Assembly: GCF_001598255.1 (NCBI RefSeq)
Contig: NZ_BCYP01000033.1
Location: 186,001-250,000 of the forward strand
Length of the DNA: 64,000 nt
DNA from: Mitsuaria chitosanitabida ATCC BAA-476 = NBRC 102408
GTDB lineage: Bacteria > Pseudomonadota > Gammaproteobacteria > Burkholderiales > Burkholderiaceae_C
Direction of reading: 5' to 3'
The position numbers were made by a program, and so were the translations under genes. The notes under the pieces were generated by a model. That model worked only from the letters and a program-made list of their open reading frames with translations, was not told the origin of the DNA and made no database searches. Positions 49,606 to 59,135 of the stretch are shown one piece after another (position 1 is the stretch's first letter; every line of letters begins with the position of its first letter).

Positions 49606-49854
49606 TCACTCGTCGCAGCGCTGGACCACCGGCGTCGCGTACTCGTGGCCGACGACGGCGCGGGCGAACAGGTAGTTCTCCCGCGCGTGATCGCTGAGCT
49701 GATCCAGTGCGACGTGACCGAACTCGTCGCAGGGGAAGGACAGTCCGCGTCCGGGATGGAACAGGGACTCGAAGCGCAGCAGGAAGCGGTCGCGGCACAG
49801 GCTGACGCGCACCGGTGAGGCGCCCTGGAGCGCGCTGAATTGAGAGGGGCTCAT
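49606..49854 (-). CDS. Small conserved-looking hypothetical protein
   Basis: 82 aa, not recognised. Seen: MSPSQFSALQGASPVRVSLCRDRFLLRFESLFHPGRGLSFPCDEFGHVALDQLSD..., soluble, no signal or membrane segment, and a balanced amino-acid mix unlike the Arg/Ala-rich shadow frames around it. The SRFE..FHPGRG..FPCDE block suggests a real fold. GC-rich third positions fit the genome. Its ATG is at 49854. Confidence 0.65.
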   Translation of the reverse strand: MSPSQFSALQGASPVRVSLCRDRFLLRFESLFHPGRGLSFPCDEFGHVALDQLSDHARENYLFARAVVGHEYATPVVQRCDE

Positions 49855-50021
49855 GGAGGGACTCCGCGGGCCCGTGGGGAGGTCGGACCCGATGAATCCA
49901 CCTTAGACCTCGGTCCCCCCCGCCATGCGTGCATACGTCTCGATTTCGCCCGCTGTTTCGACGGATCCCCCTCACCTGCGTCATGGTGCGCGGACGCGAG
50001 GGGGCCTGGCTCGGCCGCCCT

Positions 50022-51080
50022 TCAGGCAGGCGCCCGAACCAGGCGAGCCCGCGCTTCCGGCGTCGCCAGGCACGAGCAGAGCGTTTCGTAACCCGGCGCG
50101 GCGGCGTGGGGCGCGACCAGCCGCGGCATCGCGTGGTTGGCGGGGCACAGCAGGATGGTCTCGCCAGGTCCGACCCGCGACAGGTCCAGGATCGACGACG
50201 AGCGCGTCATCGCGACCACGGGCGCCGCGCGGGCGCGGACGCGGCGGCGCAGCCAAGGCATCAGCGTCTCCTGCGTGGCACGGTCCAGGCCATCCTCGAT
50301 CATGTCGATCACCAGCGACCGTCGGCCACCGGAGGCCTCGAGGGCGATCAGCAGCAGGCGCAGCGCCACGCTGTCCGTCGCGCCCTCCTCCACCAGCCAG
50401 CCCCGATGCGATTGCACCGCCTGGCGCTCCTCGTCGGCGAGGCCCGACCACGCCCGATCCAAGGCGTCGCCCTCGAATCGCTCCGGACCCAGCAGCATCG
50501 CTTCCGGGAGGCGCTGGGCGAGCCGATGCGCCAGCCGCGTCTTGCCGCTGCCCAAGGGCCCCACCAGATACATCAGCTGGCCGATGTCCATCAGCTCGAA
50601 GCGCTCGCCGGCCCAGGGCCATGGGAGATCGAAGGTCACCGTCGCCGCGGCTGTCTCGGCGCCGAGCGCCCGCTGCAGCTCGCCGTCGGGCAGGACGTGA
50701 CCCCGGGCGAGCCTCTCGCGCAAGGCGCGCAGGCGCTCGACCGACGTCCGCAGCCCGTGAAACTCGGTCCCGAGCTCGGCCTCGCGCCGCGCCAGCGCCG
50801 CATCGAGTGCATCGGCATCGCCGGCGATCGCGCGCCCCACCTGCGCCAGGCCCAGGCCGAGCGCGCGCAAGCCGACGATGTCGCGCGCACGGCGCAGGTC
50901 CTCGGGTCCATAGAGTCGATACCCGGCTTGCGATCGCGCCGGGCGCAGCAGGCCATGCGCTTCGTACAACCGCAGCGCCTTGACCGAGACGCCCAGGCGT
51001 CTGGCCGCTCCAGCAGCTCGCAGGAACCCGTCGGGTTCCTTGGATTCGTCGGGCTCGCGGGGATCGTTCGGATGGGACAT
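50022..51080 (-). CDS. MerR-type helix-turn-helix fused to a P-loop NTPase domain
   Basis: 352 aa, fusion of unknown role. Seen: MerR DNA-binding region at residues 20-90 (FLRAAGAARRLGVSVKALRLYEAHGLL..GYRLYGPEDL), coiled coil (95-130), then YLVGPLGSGKTRLA (Walker A, 174-181), Walker B-like SLVIDMIEDGLD (about 255-264) and a sensor-like VVAMTRSS. The P-loop part looks like a small kinase/AAA domain and contains GWLVEEGATDSV. No metal-binding cysteine cluster. ATG 51080 (MSHPNDP). It lies 29 bp downstream of the large regulator gene and may be co-transcribed. Confidence 0.82.
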   Translation of the reverse strand: MSHPNDPREPDESKEPDGFLRAAGAARRLGVSVKALRLYEAHGLLRPARSQAGYRLYGPEDLRRARDIVGLRALGLGLAQVGRAIAGDADALDAALARREAELGTEFHGLRTSVERLRALRERLARGHVLPDGELQRALGAETAAATVTFDLPWPWAGERFELMDIGQLMYLVGPLGSGKTRLAHRLAQRLPEAMLLGPERFEGDALDRAWSGLADEERQAVQSHRGWLVEEGATDSVALRLLLIALEASGGRRSLVIDMIEDGLDRATQETLMPWLRRRVRARAAPVVAMTRSSSILDLSRVGPGETILLCPANHAMPRLVAPHAAAPGYETLCSCLATPEARARLVRAPA

Positions 51081-51109
51081 GGTCGGGAGATTCTCAGTGC
51101 GCGAAGTCC

Positions 51110-53941
51110 TCATGTTCCGGCCGGCCCCTGGGGCCGGGTCAAGCCCGGCGTCAGGCCGAACGCGAGCCGCAGCGCGGCGATCTCGTCCAGGCGGCCGCCC
51201 TCCTCCAGAAGCACCGCGCGCCGCGCCGGGTCGAGGTCGGCCAGGGTCGCGTCGATCACCGCCCGGTCGCGGGCCTCGTTGGGCTGGCGCCGCGCTTGGC
51301 CGTGCTCGCGGAACGCTCGGTCCGAGGCGCCGGCCAGGCGGGCCGCGGTCTCGATCGCGCCTTCGCTCAGATGCAGGCGCCCCAGCGTGTCGAGCGCCGT
51401 CCAGACGCAGGTGTCGAAGAGCAGCGGACCCAGCCGCCGCGCGCATTCGTCGGCGACCTCGCGCGCCCGGGCCGCGTCGCCGCGCTCCAGCAGCGCGCCG
51501 ATCAGGTTGGTCAGCACCACCGCGTTGAGCGCCGTCGGCGCCGCGCGCGCCATCCGGGCCCGCAGGGCCTCGCCCTCGCGGATCGCATCGTCGACCCGGC
51601 CGTCCACGCGCGCGAGGTCGGCCAGGTTGGCCAGGCCGCGATCAATGCCGGTGTCGTGCCCGTCGCGCCGGCTCACCGCCACCGCGGCCTCGAAGGCGCG
51701 GCGCGCGCCGTCCGGATCGCCACCGCTGGTGCTGAGCGTCGCCTCGGTGGACCAGCCGCGCTCCAGCACCGCCGCCGGCCAGTCCGCCTCCTCCAGCGCG
51801 CGCGCCCGGTCCAGGGCCTCGCGCGCCACGTCGCCGTCGACCCGCCAGTTGAAGGCCAGCTCGACCAGCGCCAGATACTCGCCGCGTCGGTCGCCGAGCT
51901 CGCGGTGCAGCGCCGCCGCCCGCGTCGCGGCGTCGCGCGCCGTCGCCGGATGGTCGACCGCGTGCCCGCGCGCCATCGCCTCCCAGAAGCGCGCCCGCAC
52001 CGCCGGCTCCGGATGCTCGTCGACCAGCGCGACCAGCTTCGGCGCGATCGCCCGCGCGCGGTCCTGGGCCTCGCCCAGCACCCAGGCCGGCCAGGACGAC
52101 GCGAACAGCGCCACCGCCTCCATCGGCGCGAGGTCCAGCGCCGTCTCCAGCGCGGGCCACAGGGCGACGAGCTCCGGCTCGTAGCGGGCCCGCCAGGCGG
52201 CCTGCGGCAGGCGCCAGTGCTCGCCGTAGGCCTCGTCGAAGAGCCAGCGCAGGCCGCGGCACCAGCGCGCCCGCATCGCCTCGGTCTCGCCGGCGGCGTC
52301 CATCTGCTCGCGCGCGAAGATCCTCATCGTCTCCAGCAGGCGCAGGCGTCGCGGCGTCACCGGCTCCACGCTGACCAGCGAGCGATCGTCCAGCGCCAGC
52401 ACCGTCTCGATCACGCGGGCCGCCGGCAGCAGGTCGTCGGCCAGCACCAGCGCCGCGCCCTCCAGCGAGAAGCTCGCCGGGAAGACGCCCAGGCGCCGCA
52501 GTACCAGCCGCTCGCGCTCCGACAGCAGGTCGCAGGACCAGGCCAGCGCCGCCGCCAGCGCGTTGCGCCGCGTCGCGCGCTGCGGATCGCCGGGGGCCAG
52601 CAGCGTCAGCCGCTGCGGGAGGCGAGCCTCCAGCCCGTCCAGGCCCAGCGCGTGCACCCGCGCGGCCGCCAGCTGGATCGCGAGCGGATTGCCGTCCAGC
52701 CGGCGGCAGATGCGCTCGGCGGCGGCATCGTCCCAATCGCGTGAGCCGGCGCGCCCGGCGACGGCATCCTCCCAATCGCGTGAACCGGTGCGCCCGGCGA
52801 CGGCATCGCCCCGGTCGCCCAGGCTGGTGTGTTCGGCGGCGCCCTCGTCCCGTGGGCTCAGGCCGGCGCGCTCGGCCAGCAGGCTCATCGCGTCCTCGAC
52901 CGGCAGCGGCGCGAGCCGCATCAGCCGCTCCCCGTCCACGTGCAGCGGCAGCTGGCTCGTGACCAGCACCGTCACGCGCGGCGTCGCCCGCACCAGGGCA
53001 TCGGCGACCGGACCGGTCTCGTCGACGAGGTGCTCGGCGTTGTCCAGCACCAGCAGCAGCGCCGCCGGCGCCAGGCGCGCGATCAGCGCGTCCAGGGTCG
53101 TGCCGTTCCTGGGGGTCGCGGCATCGCCATCGACCTCGCCATTCGCGGCGCTGTGCGTCGCCGGAGGGGCCGCACCCTTCGCCGGGTCCTCGCCCAGGCT
53201 CAGGCCCAGCGTCCGGGCGACTGCCGCGGTCACGTCGCTGCGCGGCGGCAGCGCGGCCAGGTCCACCCACCAGACGCCGTCGGGATGCCGGTCCCGCACC
53301 GCCGTCGCCATGGCCTGCGCCAGTCGCGTCTTGCCGACGCCGGCCTCGCCGCACAGCGTCACCAGCGGCGCCTCGGCGTGCAGGCGGGTGAGCTCGGCCA
53401 GTTCCTCGACGCGACCGATCAGCGGCGGCAGACGCACCGGCAGGTTGCCCGCGCGCACCCCGCCGGGCGCGGCCGGGTCGGCGACCTCCGCCACCGGCAG
53501 CGCGAAGCGATAGCCGCAGCCCGCGATCGTCACGATGGCCCGCGACCCGAGCGCCTTGCGCAGCGCGGCGATCTGCACCGCGAGGTTGTTCTCCTCGACC
53601 ACGACCCCAGGCCAGACACGCCGCATCAGCTCGTCCTTGGACAGCAACCGGCCGCCGTGCGCGACGAGCGCCACCAGCAGCCGGAACGCGCGCGCCGTCA
53701 GCGCGACCGTGGCGCCGTGCCGGAACAGCAGGCGCTCCGCGGGGAGCAGCTTGAACTCGCCGAAGCGGTACTGGACGTCGGGAAGCGGGTCGCCCTCGCG
53801 GAGGGCCGTCGAGGCGCGCGGCGCGTTCCCGGCGTTCCCGGCGTTCCCGGCGCTCCCGCGCGACGCCTCCACGGGCGCTCCGCCGGCGGAGCCGGGGGCG
53901 GACAGACCGCTGGCGCGTGGATCGGGCATGGGCGTGGGCAC
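51110..53941 (-). CDS. Winged-helix regulator with STAND-type ATPase and helical-repeat domain
   Basis: 943 aa signalling regulator. Seen: OmpR-type winged helix at residues 57-150 (FGEFKLLPAERLLFRHGATVALTARAFRLL..SKDELMRRVWPGVVVEENNLAVQIAALRKAL), ATPase with Walker A GEAGVGKT (198-205), Walker B LLLVLDNAEHLVDE and LVTSQLP, then a long helical region with TPR-like segments (ALVELAFNWRVDGDVAREALDRAR). Residues 30-40 are Gly-Asn-Ala repeats. A 39-bp unit is tandemly repeated at about 52723-52830. Divergent from the DUF4242 gene at 54073, its likeliest target. Confidence 0.85.
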   Translation of the reverse strand: MPTPMPDPRASGLSAPGSAGGAPVEASRGSAGNAGNAGNAPRASTALREGDPLPDVQYRFGEFKLLPAERLLFRHGATVALTARAFRLLVALVAHGGRLLSKDELMRRVWPGVVVEENNLAVQIAALRKALGSRAIVTIAGCGYRFALPVAEVADPAAPGGVRAGNLPVRLPPLIGRVEELAELTRLHAEAPLVTLCGEAGVGKTRLAQAMATAVRDRHPDGVWWVDLAALPPRSDVTAAVARTLGLSLGEDPAKGAAPPATHSAANGEVDGDAATPRNGTTLDALIARLAPAALLLVLDNAEHLVDETGPVADALVRATPRVTVLVTSQLPLHVDGERLMRLAPLPVEDAMSLLAERAGLSPRDEGAAEHTSLGDRGDAVAGRTGSRDWEDAVAGRAGSRDWDDAAAERICRRLDGNPLAIQLAAARVHALGLDGLEARLPQRLTLLAPGDPQRATRRNALAAALAWSCDLLSERERLVLRRLGVFPASFSLEGAALVLADDLLPAARVIETVLALDDRSLVSVEPVTPRRLRLLETMRIFAREQMDAAGETEAMRARWCRGLRWLFDEAYGEHWRLPQAAWRARYEPELVALWPALETALDLAPMEAVALFASSWPAWVLGEAQDRARAIAPKLVALVDEHPEPAVRARFWEAMARGHAVDHPATARDAATRAAALHRELGDRRGEYLALVELAFNWRVDGDVAREALDRARALEEADWPAAVLERGWSTEATLSTSGGDPDGARRAFEAAVAVSRRDGHDTGIDRGLANLADLARVDGRVDDAIREGEALRARMARAAPTALNAVVLTNLIGALLERGDAARAREVADECARRLGPLLFDTCVWTALDTLGRLHLSEGAIETAARLAGASDRAFREHGQARRQPNEARDRAVIDATLADLDPARRAVLLEEGGRLDEIAALRLAFGLTPGLTRPQGPAGT
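52723..52830 (-). repeat. In-frame tandem repeat within the STAND-type regulator
   Basis: Units of about 39 bp (plus strand GGCATCcTCCCAATCGCGTGA, then GCCGG..CGCCCGGCGAC) occur about 2.5 times with few changes and encode DAVAGRTGSRDWE / DAVAGRAGSRDWD. The third unit is diverged. Multiple of three, so frame is kept. Confidence 0.8.
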
Positions 53942-54072
53942 GCGGCCCGAGCCGATTTCAGGCCGATTTCATGCGGATTAAAGGACGGCCGCGGGCGCTG
54001 CGGCGAGCATGACGTCAGGCCGGTCCACCACCGCGGACCGGTCCGCGACAACCGATCAACAAGGAGCCGATC

Positions 54073-54351
54073 ATGCCCAAATACGTCATCGAGCGCGACA
54101 TCCCCGGTGCCGGCGCGCTCTCCGCCGCCGACCTGCAAGCGGTGTCGCAGAAGTCCTGCGGCGTGCTGACCGACCTCGGTCCGTCCATCCAGTGGCTGCA
54201 GAGCTACGTCACCGACGACAAGCTCTACTGCGTCTACATCGCCCCCAGCGAGGCGCTGATCCGCGAGCACGCCAGGATCGGCGGCTTCCCGGCGGACCGG
54301 ATCTCCCGCATCCACCGGGTCATCGACCCGACGACCGCCGAGTCGGCCTGA
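54073..54351 (+). CDS. DUF4242 family protein
   Basis: 92 aa small ferredoxin-like-fold protein; a Streptomyces member binds nickel, otherwise function unknown. Seen: MPKYVIERDIPGAGALSAADLQAVSQKSC, IQWLQSYVTDDKLYCVYIAPSEALIREHARIGGFPADRISRIHRVIDPT, which follow DUF4242 well. ATG 54073 is preceded by AAGGAG. Divergent from the winged-helix/ATPase gene across 131 bp, an arrangement that suggests regulation by that protein. Confidence 0.88.
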   Translation: MPKYVIERDIPGAGALSAADLQAVSQKSCGVLTDLGPSIQWLQSYVTDDKLYCVYIAPSEALIREHARIGGFPADRISRIHRVIDPTTAESA

Positions 54352-54432
54352 CCTGTCCGGGCCCGTCCCGGCCCGCCCGCGCGCGAACCCGCCGCGGCGC
54401 GCCGTCTCCCGACGGCCCGCGCGGCCCGGGCC

Positions 54433-54777
54433 TCAGCCGCCCGCCTTCTTCGGCGCGTAGCCCGCCTGCGTCAGCCAGGCCATCACCTTCTCCAGATGAT
54501 CGCCCTGGATCTCGATGGTGCCGTCCTTGACGGTCCCGCCGGTGCCGCAGGCGGCCTTGAGCTTCTTGCCCGTCTCGGTCAGCTCGGCCAGCGTCAGCGG
54601 CAGGCCCAGCACCACCGTCACGCCCTTGCCCTTGCGGCCGGCCGTCTCGCGCCGCACGCGCACCTTGCCGTCGCCCAGCACCGCCGACGCGGCCTGCGCC
54701 GCGCAACGGCAGTCCGCCTGCGCCTGACGGCATTTCGGGCAGGTGCGGCCGCCCTCCGTGGAATAGACCAGTGCCAT
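54433..54777 (-). CDS. SUI1/eIF1-like translation factor (YciH family)
   Basis: 114 aa. Seen: an N-terminal zinc-ribbon-like CPKCRQAQADCRC, a linker, then the SUI1 fold (RRETAGRKGKGVTVVLGLPLTLAELTETGKKLKAACGTGGTVKDGTIEIQGDHLEKVMAWLTQAGY). Known E. coli YciH affects initiation fidelity but is not essential. Follows the S9 peptidase by 5 bp and may be its operon partner. Confidence 0.93.
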   Translation of the reverse strand: MALVYSTEGGRTCPKCRQAQADCRCAAQAASAVLGDGKVRVRRETAGRKGKGVTVVLGLPLTLAELTETGKKLKAACGTGGTVKDGTIEIQGDHLEKVMAWLTQAGYAPKKAGG

Positions 54778-54782
54778 GGCGT

Positions 54783-57110
54783 TCAGGGCCTCAGTTCACG
54801 CGCGAAGAACGCGTCGATGGTGCGATACAGGTGCAGCTTGGCGCCACGGCCGGCGATGCCGTGCGCCTTGCCAGGATAGATCATCAGGTCGAAGGGCTTG
54901 GAGACGTTCTGCAGCGCCTCGGTCATGCGCAGCGTGTGCTCGAACAGCACGTTGTCGTCGGCCGTGCCGTGCACGATCAGCAGCGGCTTCTCCAATTGCG
55001 CCGCGCGCGCCACCAGGTTGGCCTGGCGATAGGCCAGCGTCTGGCCGCCCTTGCCGTCCTGCGGCAGGCCCAGATAGCGCTCGGTGTAGGCGGTGTCGTA
55101 GAGCGTCCAGTCCGTGGGCGGCGCGACGGCGACCGCGGCGGCCAGCGGCGTGTCCGCGTCCAGCATCGCGCGCTCGGCCAGGAAGCCGCCGTAGGACCAG
55201 CCGAAGAAGCCGATGCGCTTGGGATCCACGCCCGCGACCTGCTTGGGCAGCTGACGCACCGCGGCGAAGAGATCGCCCACGTCCACGACGCCGAAGGCCT
55301 CGTGGTGCGCGCGCGTGAAGGCGCGATCGCGGTTCTGCATGCCGCGCGTGTCCAGCGTGAACACGCCATAGCCGCGACGCTGCCAGTAGGCGATCAGCGC
55401 GGTGTCGCGGTTCCAGTTCCAGTTGGTCGTCGACGTGCCCGGGCCGCCGTAGGCCATGGTGATCACGGGGTGCGGACCGGCCTTGCCGTCCAGCGGCGCG
55501 AAGTACAGCGCGTTCAGCGGCGTGCGGCCGTCGGCGGCGGTGATGTCCACCACCTGCGGGGTCGGCAGGATGCGCGCGAGCAGCGCGTCCGGCGCGTCAC
55601 CCGGCAGCGCCACGGGCTGAGCCCCCGCCTTCACCGACTGCAGCGACAGCGCCGGTGGCTCGCCCCAGGCGCCGCGCGTGACCAGCAGCTGGCCGCAGTC
55701 GCCGTCGCCGCGGGCGTCGCGCCATTGGCGCGCCTGGGCGCCGTCGAGCGCGCGGCTGTTGCCGGCCAGGTCGATGGCGAAGAGCTCGCGCGAGCGGCCG
55801 CGATCGCGGGCCGCCGCGTAGACCACGGTCTTGCCGTCGGTGCAGATGCGATGGGCGACCGGCTCCGGCTCGTTCGTCAGCGGGCGGCGCGCGCCGGTGC
55901 GGCGGTCCAGCAGCAGCAGCTGGCGGCGGCCCGAGGCCTCGCTCGACCACAGCAGCGCCGGCTGCCCGGACAGTTGCAGGCCGTCGATCTCCATCAGGTC
56001 GTCATGCACCTCGACCCAGGCGGCATCGCGCTCCTCGGTCACCGTGCGGCCCAGGCCGTTGGCGTACTCGGTCAGGGTCAGCTGGCGCTGGTCGCGCGTC
56101 AAGGTCTGCAGCCAGGGCGTGCCGTCGCCGAACCAGCCGGCGCGCGCGACGTATTCGGCATCGGCGGCCAGCGGCAGCGGCGTCGCGCGGCCGTCGTCGA
56201 CCTGCAGCGTCCAGGCGCTCACGCGGGCGTTCTTCTCGCCGGCCCCCGGATAGCGCTGCTGCGTCATCGTCGTGCGGTCCGAGAAGATCTGCGCGCGCGT
56301 CTTGACCGGGACCTCGCTCTCGTCGACGCGCAGCGCCAGCAGCTGCCGGCCGTCCGGCGACCACCAGTAGCCGCGCTGACGGCTGAGTTCCTCGGCGGCG
56401 ATGAACTCGGCCAGGCCCCAGCTCACGGTGTCGCTCGCGCCCTTGGTCAGCACGCGCGGCGAGCCCGAGGCGTCGAGCGGCTGCACCCACAGCTCGCCGC
56501 CCTTGACGTAGGCGATGCGGCTGCCGTCGGGCGAGCAGCTCGGGTCCTGCTCGGGCACCTGCTCGTCGTTCGTGAGGCGCTGGGCCTTGGGGCCCTGCTC
56601 GGTCAGACGGACCAGGTAGAGATCGCCCGACAGCGGGAACAGCAGCGTCTTGCCGGAGGGACCGCACCACTGATAGCTGGTGATGCCGCCCTGCGAGATG
56701 CGCTTGCGCTCCAGCGCCATGCGCTCGGCCTCGGTCAGCTGCTGGCTGCGGCCGCCCAGCACGTCGGGCGCCGACACCAGCTTGCGTGGCGCGCCGCCGG
56801 CCGCGGGCTGGGCCCACAGCTCGAGCTGATCGCTGTCGGAGGCCGACGGACGGAGGTAGCTGACCCAGGCGCCATCGGGCGAGATCTCCGCCTGGCGGGT
56901 CAAGCGGCCTTGCAGCGGTGGATCGGCGAAGACGCGCTCCAGCGACAGCGGCGTCACGTCGCCGGCGCCCGCGCCATGGGCAGCGGCGGTCGTGGCGACC
57001 AGCGGCGTCGGCTTGGGCGACTTCATGGCCACGGTCGCGGCCATCGGGAACAGCGGGGCCAGCGCGGCGGCGAGGGTCACCAGGCGCGGGGTCAATCGGT
57101 AAGCGGTCAT
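54783..57110 (-). CDS. S9-family prolyl oligopeptidase (dipeptidyl-peptidase IV-like)
   Basis: 775 aa exported serine peptidase. Seen: an N-terminal hydrophobic signal ([20 protein letters not shown]), a beta-propeller half with [22 protein letters not shown] and [23 protein letters not shown]-like blades, and the hydrolase domain with [13 protein letters not shown] (nucleophile Ser), [20 protein letters not shown], and [19 protein letters not shown] (Asp then His near the end, AHGIAGRG). Start ATG 57110 overlaps dusC (ATGA). Confidence 0.93.
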   Translation of the reverse strand: MTAYRLTPRLVTLAAALAPLFPMAATVAMKSPKPTPLVATTAAAHGAGAGDVTPLSLERVFADPPLQGRLTRQAEISPDGAWVSYLRPSASDSDQLELWAQPAAGGAPRKLVSAPDVLGGRSQQLTEAERMALERKRISQGGITSYQWCGPSGKTLLFPLSGDLYLVRLTEQGPKAQRLTNDEQVPEQDPSCSPDGSRIAYVKGGELWVQPLDASGSPRVLTKGASDTVSWGLAEFIAAEELSRQRGYWWSPDGRQLLALRVDESEVPVKTRAQIFSDRTTMTQQRYPGAGEKNARVSAWTLQVDDGRATPLPLAADAEYVARAGWFGDGTPWLQTLTRDQRQLTLTEYANGLGRTVTEERDAAWVEVHDDLMEIDGLQLSGQPALLWSSEASGRRQLLLLDRRTGARRPLTNEPEPVAHRICTDGKTVVYAAARDRGRSRELFAIDLAGNSRALDGAQARQWRDARGDGDCGQLLVTRGAWGEPPALSLQSVKAGAQPVALPGDAPDALLARILPTPQVVDITAADGRTPLNALYFAPLDGKAGPHPVITMAYGGPGTSTTNWNWNRDTALIAYWQRRGYGVFTLDTRGMQNRDRAFTRAHHEAFGVVDVGDLFAAVRQLPKQVAGVDPKRIGFFGWSYGGFLAERAMLDADTPLAAAVAVAPPTDWTLYDTAYTERYLGLPQDGKGGQTLAYRQANLVARAAQLEKPLLIVHGTADDNVLFEHTLRMTEALQNVSKPFDLMIYPGKAHGIAGRGAKLHLYRTIDAFFARELRP

Positions 57111-58297
57111 GCGGCGATCAGCGTGTCGCTGTCTTGTCGTGAAGGGGCAGGGGCACCGGGCGCGGTCGGGACTGCGCCCCCGGCATCGGCATCGGCATCG
57201 GCGGAAGGATCGGTGTCGAGGTCGCTCTCGCAGGCGTTGAAGGCGTCGACGGGCGCGACATCGGCGTGGTCGGCGTGATCGGCGTGATCCTCGATGTCAT
57301 CGGCCTCGCCGGTGGTCCTTGCGGCGTCGAGTGTCGGATCCAGCGTCTGGCCGAAGAGGGTCATCGCCAGCAGGTCCGGCGCATTGATCGTGCGCACGCG
57401 CTGGTAGGTCTCCTCGGCCTCGGGATAGTGGCGGCGCAGGTAGTGGAGCCATTGCTTGAGCCGGCCGGCCTGGTGCTTGGTCGCGACCTTGCGGCGCACT
57501 TGCGCGAAGAAGCGCTCCATGAGCGGGATCACGTCGCTCCAGGGCAGCGGCGTCGCGCCCTGCCCCGGCACGTCCCGGCCCAGCGCGGCGCGCACCGCGA
57601 GCGCCAGTCCCGGATTCGCGACCATGCCGCGCCCCAGCATCAGCGAGCGGCAGCCCGACTCGCGCAGGCATCGCAGCGCGTCCTCGACGGTCCACACCTC
57701 GCCGTTGGCGACCACCTCGACGCCCACGGCCTCGCGGATCACGGCGATCTGGTCCCAGAAGGCCGGCGGCTTGTAGCCGTCGCGCTTGGTGCGGCCGTGC
57801 ACGACCAGTTCCGACGCGCCCGCGGCCTCGATGGCGCGCGCGCAATCGAGCATGCGCTCGCGGTCCTCGTTGCCCAGCCGCATCTTGGCGGACACCGGTA
57901 CGTGGGCGGGCACCGCGCGGCGCACGGCGCCGACGATCTCGCCGACCAGCTCGGGTTCGTCGAGCAGCACGGCGCCGCCGCGATGGCGGTTCACCGTCTT
58001 GGCCGGGCAGCCGAAATTGAGGTCGATGCCCTCCGGGCCGAGCTCGGCCAGGCGCGCGGCGTTCTCGGCCAGGCACGGTGGGTCCGAGCCCAGCAGCTGC
58101 GCCCGCACCGGCACGCCGGCGTGCGTGCGGCTGCCGTTGAGCAGCTCCGGCACGATGCGTTTGAACACGCGGGCCGGCAGCAGCTGGTCGGTGACGCGGA
58201 TGAACTCGGAGACGCAGCGGTCCACGCCGCCGACACGGGTGAGCGTGTCGCGCAGCATGTGGTCCAGCAGGCCCTCCATGGGCGCCAGAAGAATCAT
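57107..58297 (-). CDS. dusC: tRNA-dihydrouridine synthase DusC
   Basis: FMN enzyme reducing uridine in tRNA, with DusC acting at U16; 396 aa. Seen: start [58 protein letters not shown] with catalytic Cys, [39 protein letters not shown], and [12 protein letters not shown]. The C-terminal 75 residues are an acidic low-complexity tail with [10 protein letters not shown] repeats. Start at 58297 is preferred to upstream frames that read through low-complexity sequence. Confidence 0.94.
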   Translation of the reverse strand: MILLAPMEGLLDHMLRDTLTRVGGVDRCVSEFIRVTDQLLPARVFKRIVPELLNGSRTHAGVPVRAQLLGSDPPCLAENAARLAELGPEGIDLNFGCPAKTVNRHRGGAVLLDEPELVGEIVGAVRRAVPAHVPVSAKMRLGNEDRERMLDCARAIEAAGASELVVHGRTKRDGYKPPAFWDQIAVIREAVGVEVVANGEVWTVEDALRCLRESGCRSLMLGRGMVANPGLALAVRAALGRDVPGQGATPLPWSDVIPLMERFFAQVRRKVATKHQAGRLKQWLHYLRRHYPEAEETYQRVRTINAPDLLAMTLFGQTLDPTLDAARTTGEADDIEDHADHADHADVAPVDAFNACESDLDTDPSADADADAGGAVPTAPGAPAPSRQDSDTLIAA

Positions 58298-58409
58298 CGG
58301 AGGCAAGGTGAGCGAGGGGCGCGTCCCAGGATCGCGGCGCTCGTGGCGCGCGGCCTGTGAACAAGCGGCGGCGGGAAACGCGAGAGCATAGCGGATCGTC
58401 CACACCGAC

Positions 58410-58418
58410 TGTGGATAA
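58410..58418 (+). promoter_or_regulatory. Perfect DnaA-box match
   Basis: TGTGGATAA, exact complement of TTATCCACA, 113 bp upstream of the dusC ATG. Single copy; no second exact box and no AT-rich unwinding region nearby, so not an origin. Confidence 0.6.
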
Positions 58419-58448
58419 GCGCGTGCACAGCCTGCGCAGGAATCGCGC

Positions 58449-58473
58449 AAGCCGTTGATCTCAAAGGAGATCC
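58449..58473. repeat. Inverted repeat GATCTC-AAAG-GAGATC, relative of 39450-39475
   Basis: Shares AAGCC-R-TTGAT-Y-TCAAA and the symmetric GGA-R-ATC arm with the copy upstream of the sigma-54 exporter promoter. No sigma-54 match is near this copy. Confidence 0.6.
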
Positions 58474-58504
58474 TCTACCGTGCTCAAAAAAGTGGCAAGG
58501 TCAT

Positions 58505-58527
58505 GAATCGGGCGCTCAGCGCCCGGG
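58505..58527 (-). terminator. Weak terminator-like hairpin after the YgjP-type gene
   Basis: 7-bp stem CGGGCGC/GCGCCCG with a 3-nt loop, followed on the minus strand by ATTCATGACC rather than a clean T-run. Confidence 0.4.
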
Positions 58528-58548
58528 TTGTTTCGCTGACGCGTCGGA

Positions 58549-59103
58549 TCAGCGGGCGCCTTCAGGCGGGCCGCCGTCGTCGGTGCTCGCGGGGGCGTCG
58601 CCTTCCCGCTTGAGCCGCTTCTCCTCGGCGTCGCGCACGCTGAGCCACAGCCTCAAGTCGAACTCGAGCTGGCCATAGGACGGCTCCATGTGATGGCACA
58701 GCGCATAGAAGGCCTTGTCGTGGTCCATCTCCTTGAGATGCGCGAGCTCATGCACCACGATCATGCGCAGGAAGGCCTCGGGCGCCTCGCGGAACAGCGT
58801 GGCGACGCGGATCTCGCGGCGCGACTTGAGCTTGTTGCCGTGGACCACCGTCTGGCGGGTGTTCGTGCCCAGCGCGTGCTGGATCACCTTGAGCTTGGCG
58901 TCGTAACGGACCAGCGCGAGCGGACCGGCGTTGCGCATGAAGCGCTGCTTGAGCTCCTGGGTGTAGTCGAACAGCGCCTTGTCGCTGCGGACCTCGTGCG
59001 CCTCGGGATACTTGCGCGCGATCAGCGGGCCGAGCTCGCCGTCGTCGAGCAGCCGCTGCGCCTGCTCGATGAGCGCGGGCGAATAGCCCTGGAGATACTT
59101 CAT
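58549..59103 (-). CDS. YgjP/M48-like metal-dependent hydrolase (DUF45)
   Basis: 184 aa cytoplasmic zinc-metallopeptidase-like protein. Seen: HELAHLKEMDHDKAFY, with HExxH and the third ligand His in MDH-D, plus QHALGTNTRQTVVHGNKLKSRREIRVATLFREAPEAFLRMIVVHE. No signal peptide. ATG 59103. An 11-unit octanucleotide repeat lies 33-120 bp upstream of this start and could influence its expression. The C-terminal 20 residues are polar filler. Confidence 0.88.
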   Translation of the reverse strand: MKYLQGYSPALIEQAQRLLDDGELGPLIARKYPEAHEVRSDKALFDYTQELKQRFMRNAGPLALVRYDAKLKVIQHALGTNTRQTVVHGNKLKSRREIRVATLFREAPEAFLRMIVVHELAHLKEMDHDKAFYALCHHMEPSYGQLEFDLRLWLSVRDAEEKRLKREGDAPASTDDGGPPEGAR

Positions 59104-59135
59104 GGGAACAACTTCGACAACAGGGCCCCGATCTC

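Larger units (their letters stand above)
58298..58548. other. Intergenic region between dusC and the YgjP-type gene
   Basis: 251 bp without a gene. It holds a perfect DnaA box TGTGGATAA (58410-58418), the inverted repeat GATCTC-AAAG-GAGATC (58457-58472), and a small GC hairpin CGGGCGC-TCA-GCGCCCG (58509-58525) that may end the ygjP transcript. The dusC promoter must be here. Confidence 0.6.

Noticed and set aside
58381-58480. Replication origin near dusC
   Set aside because: Only one DnaA box, no AT-rich region, and no dnaA/dnaN or parAB genes nearby.
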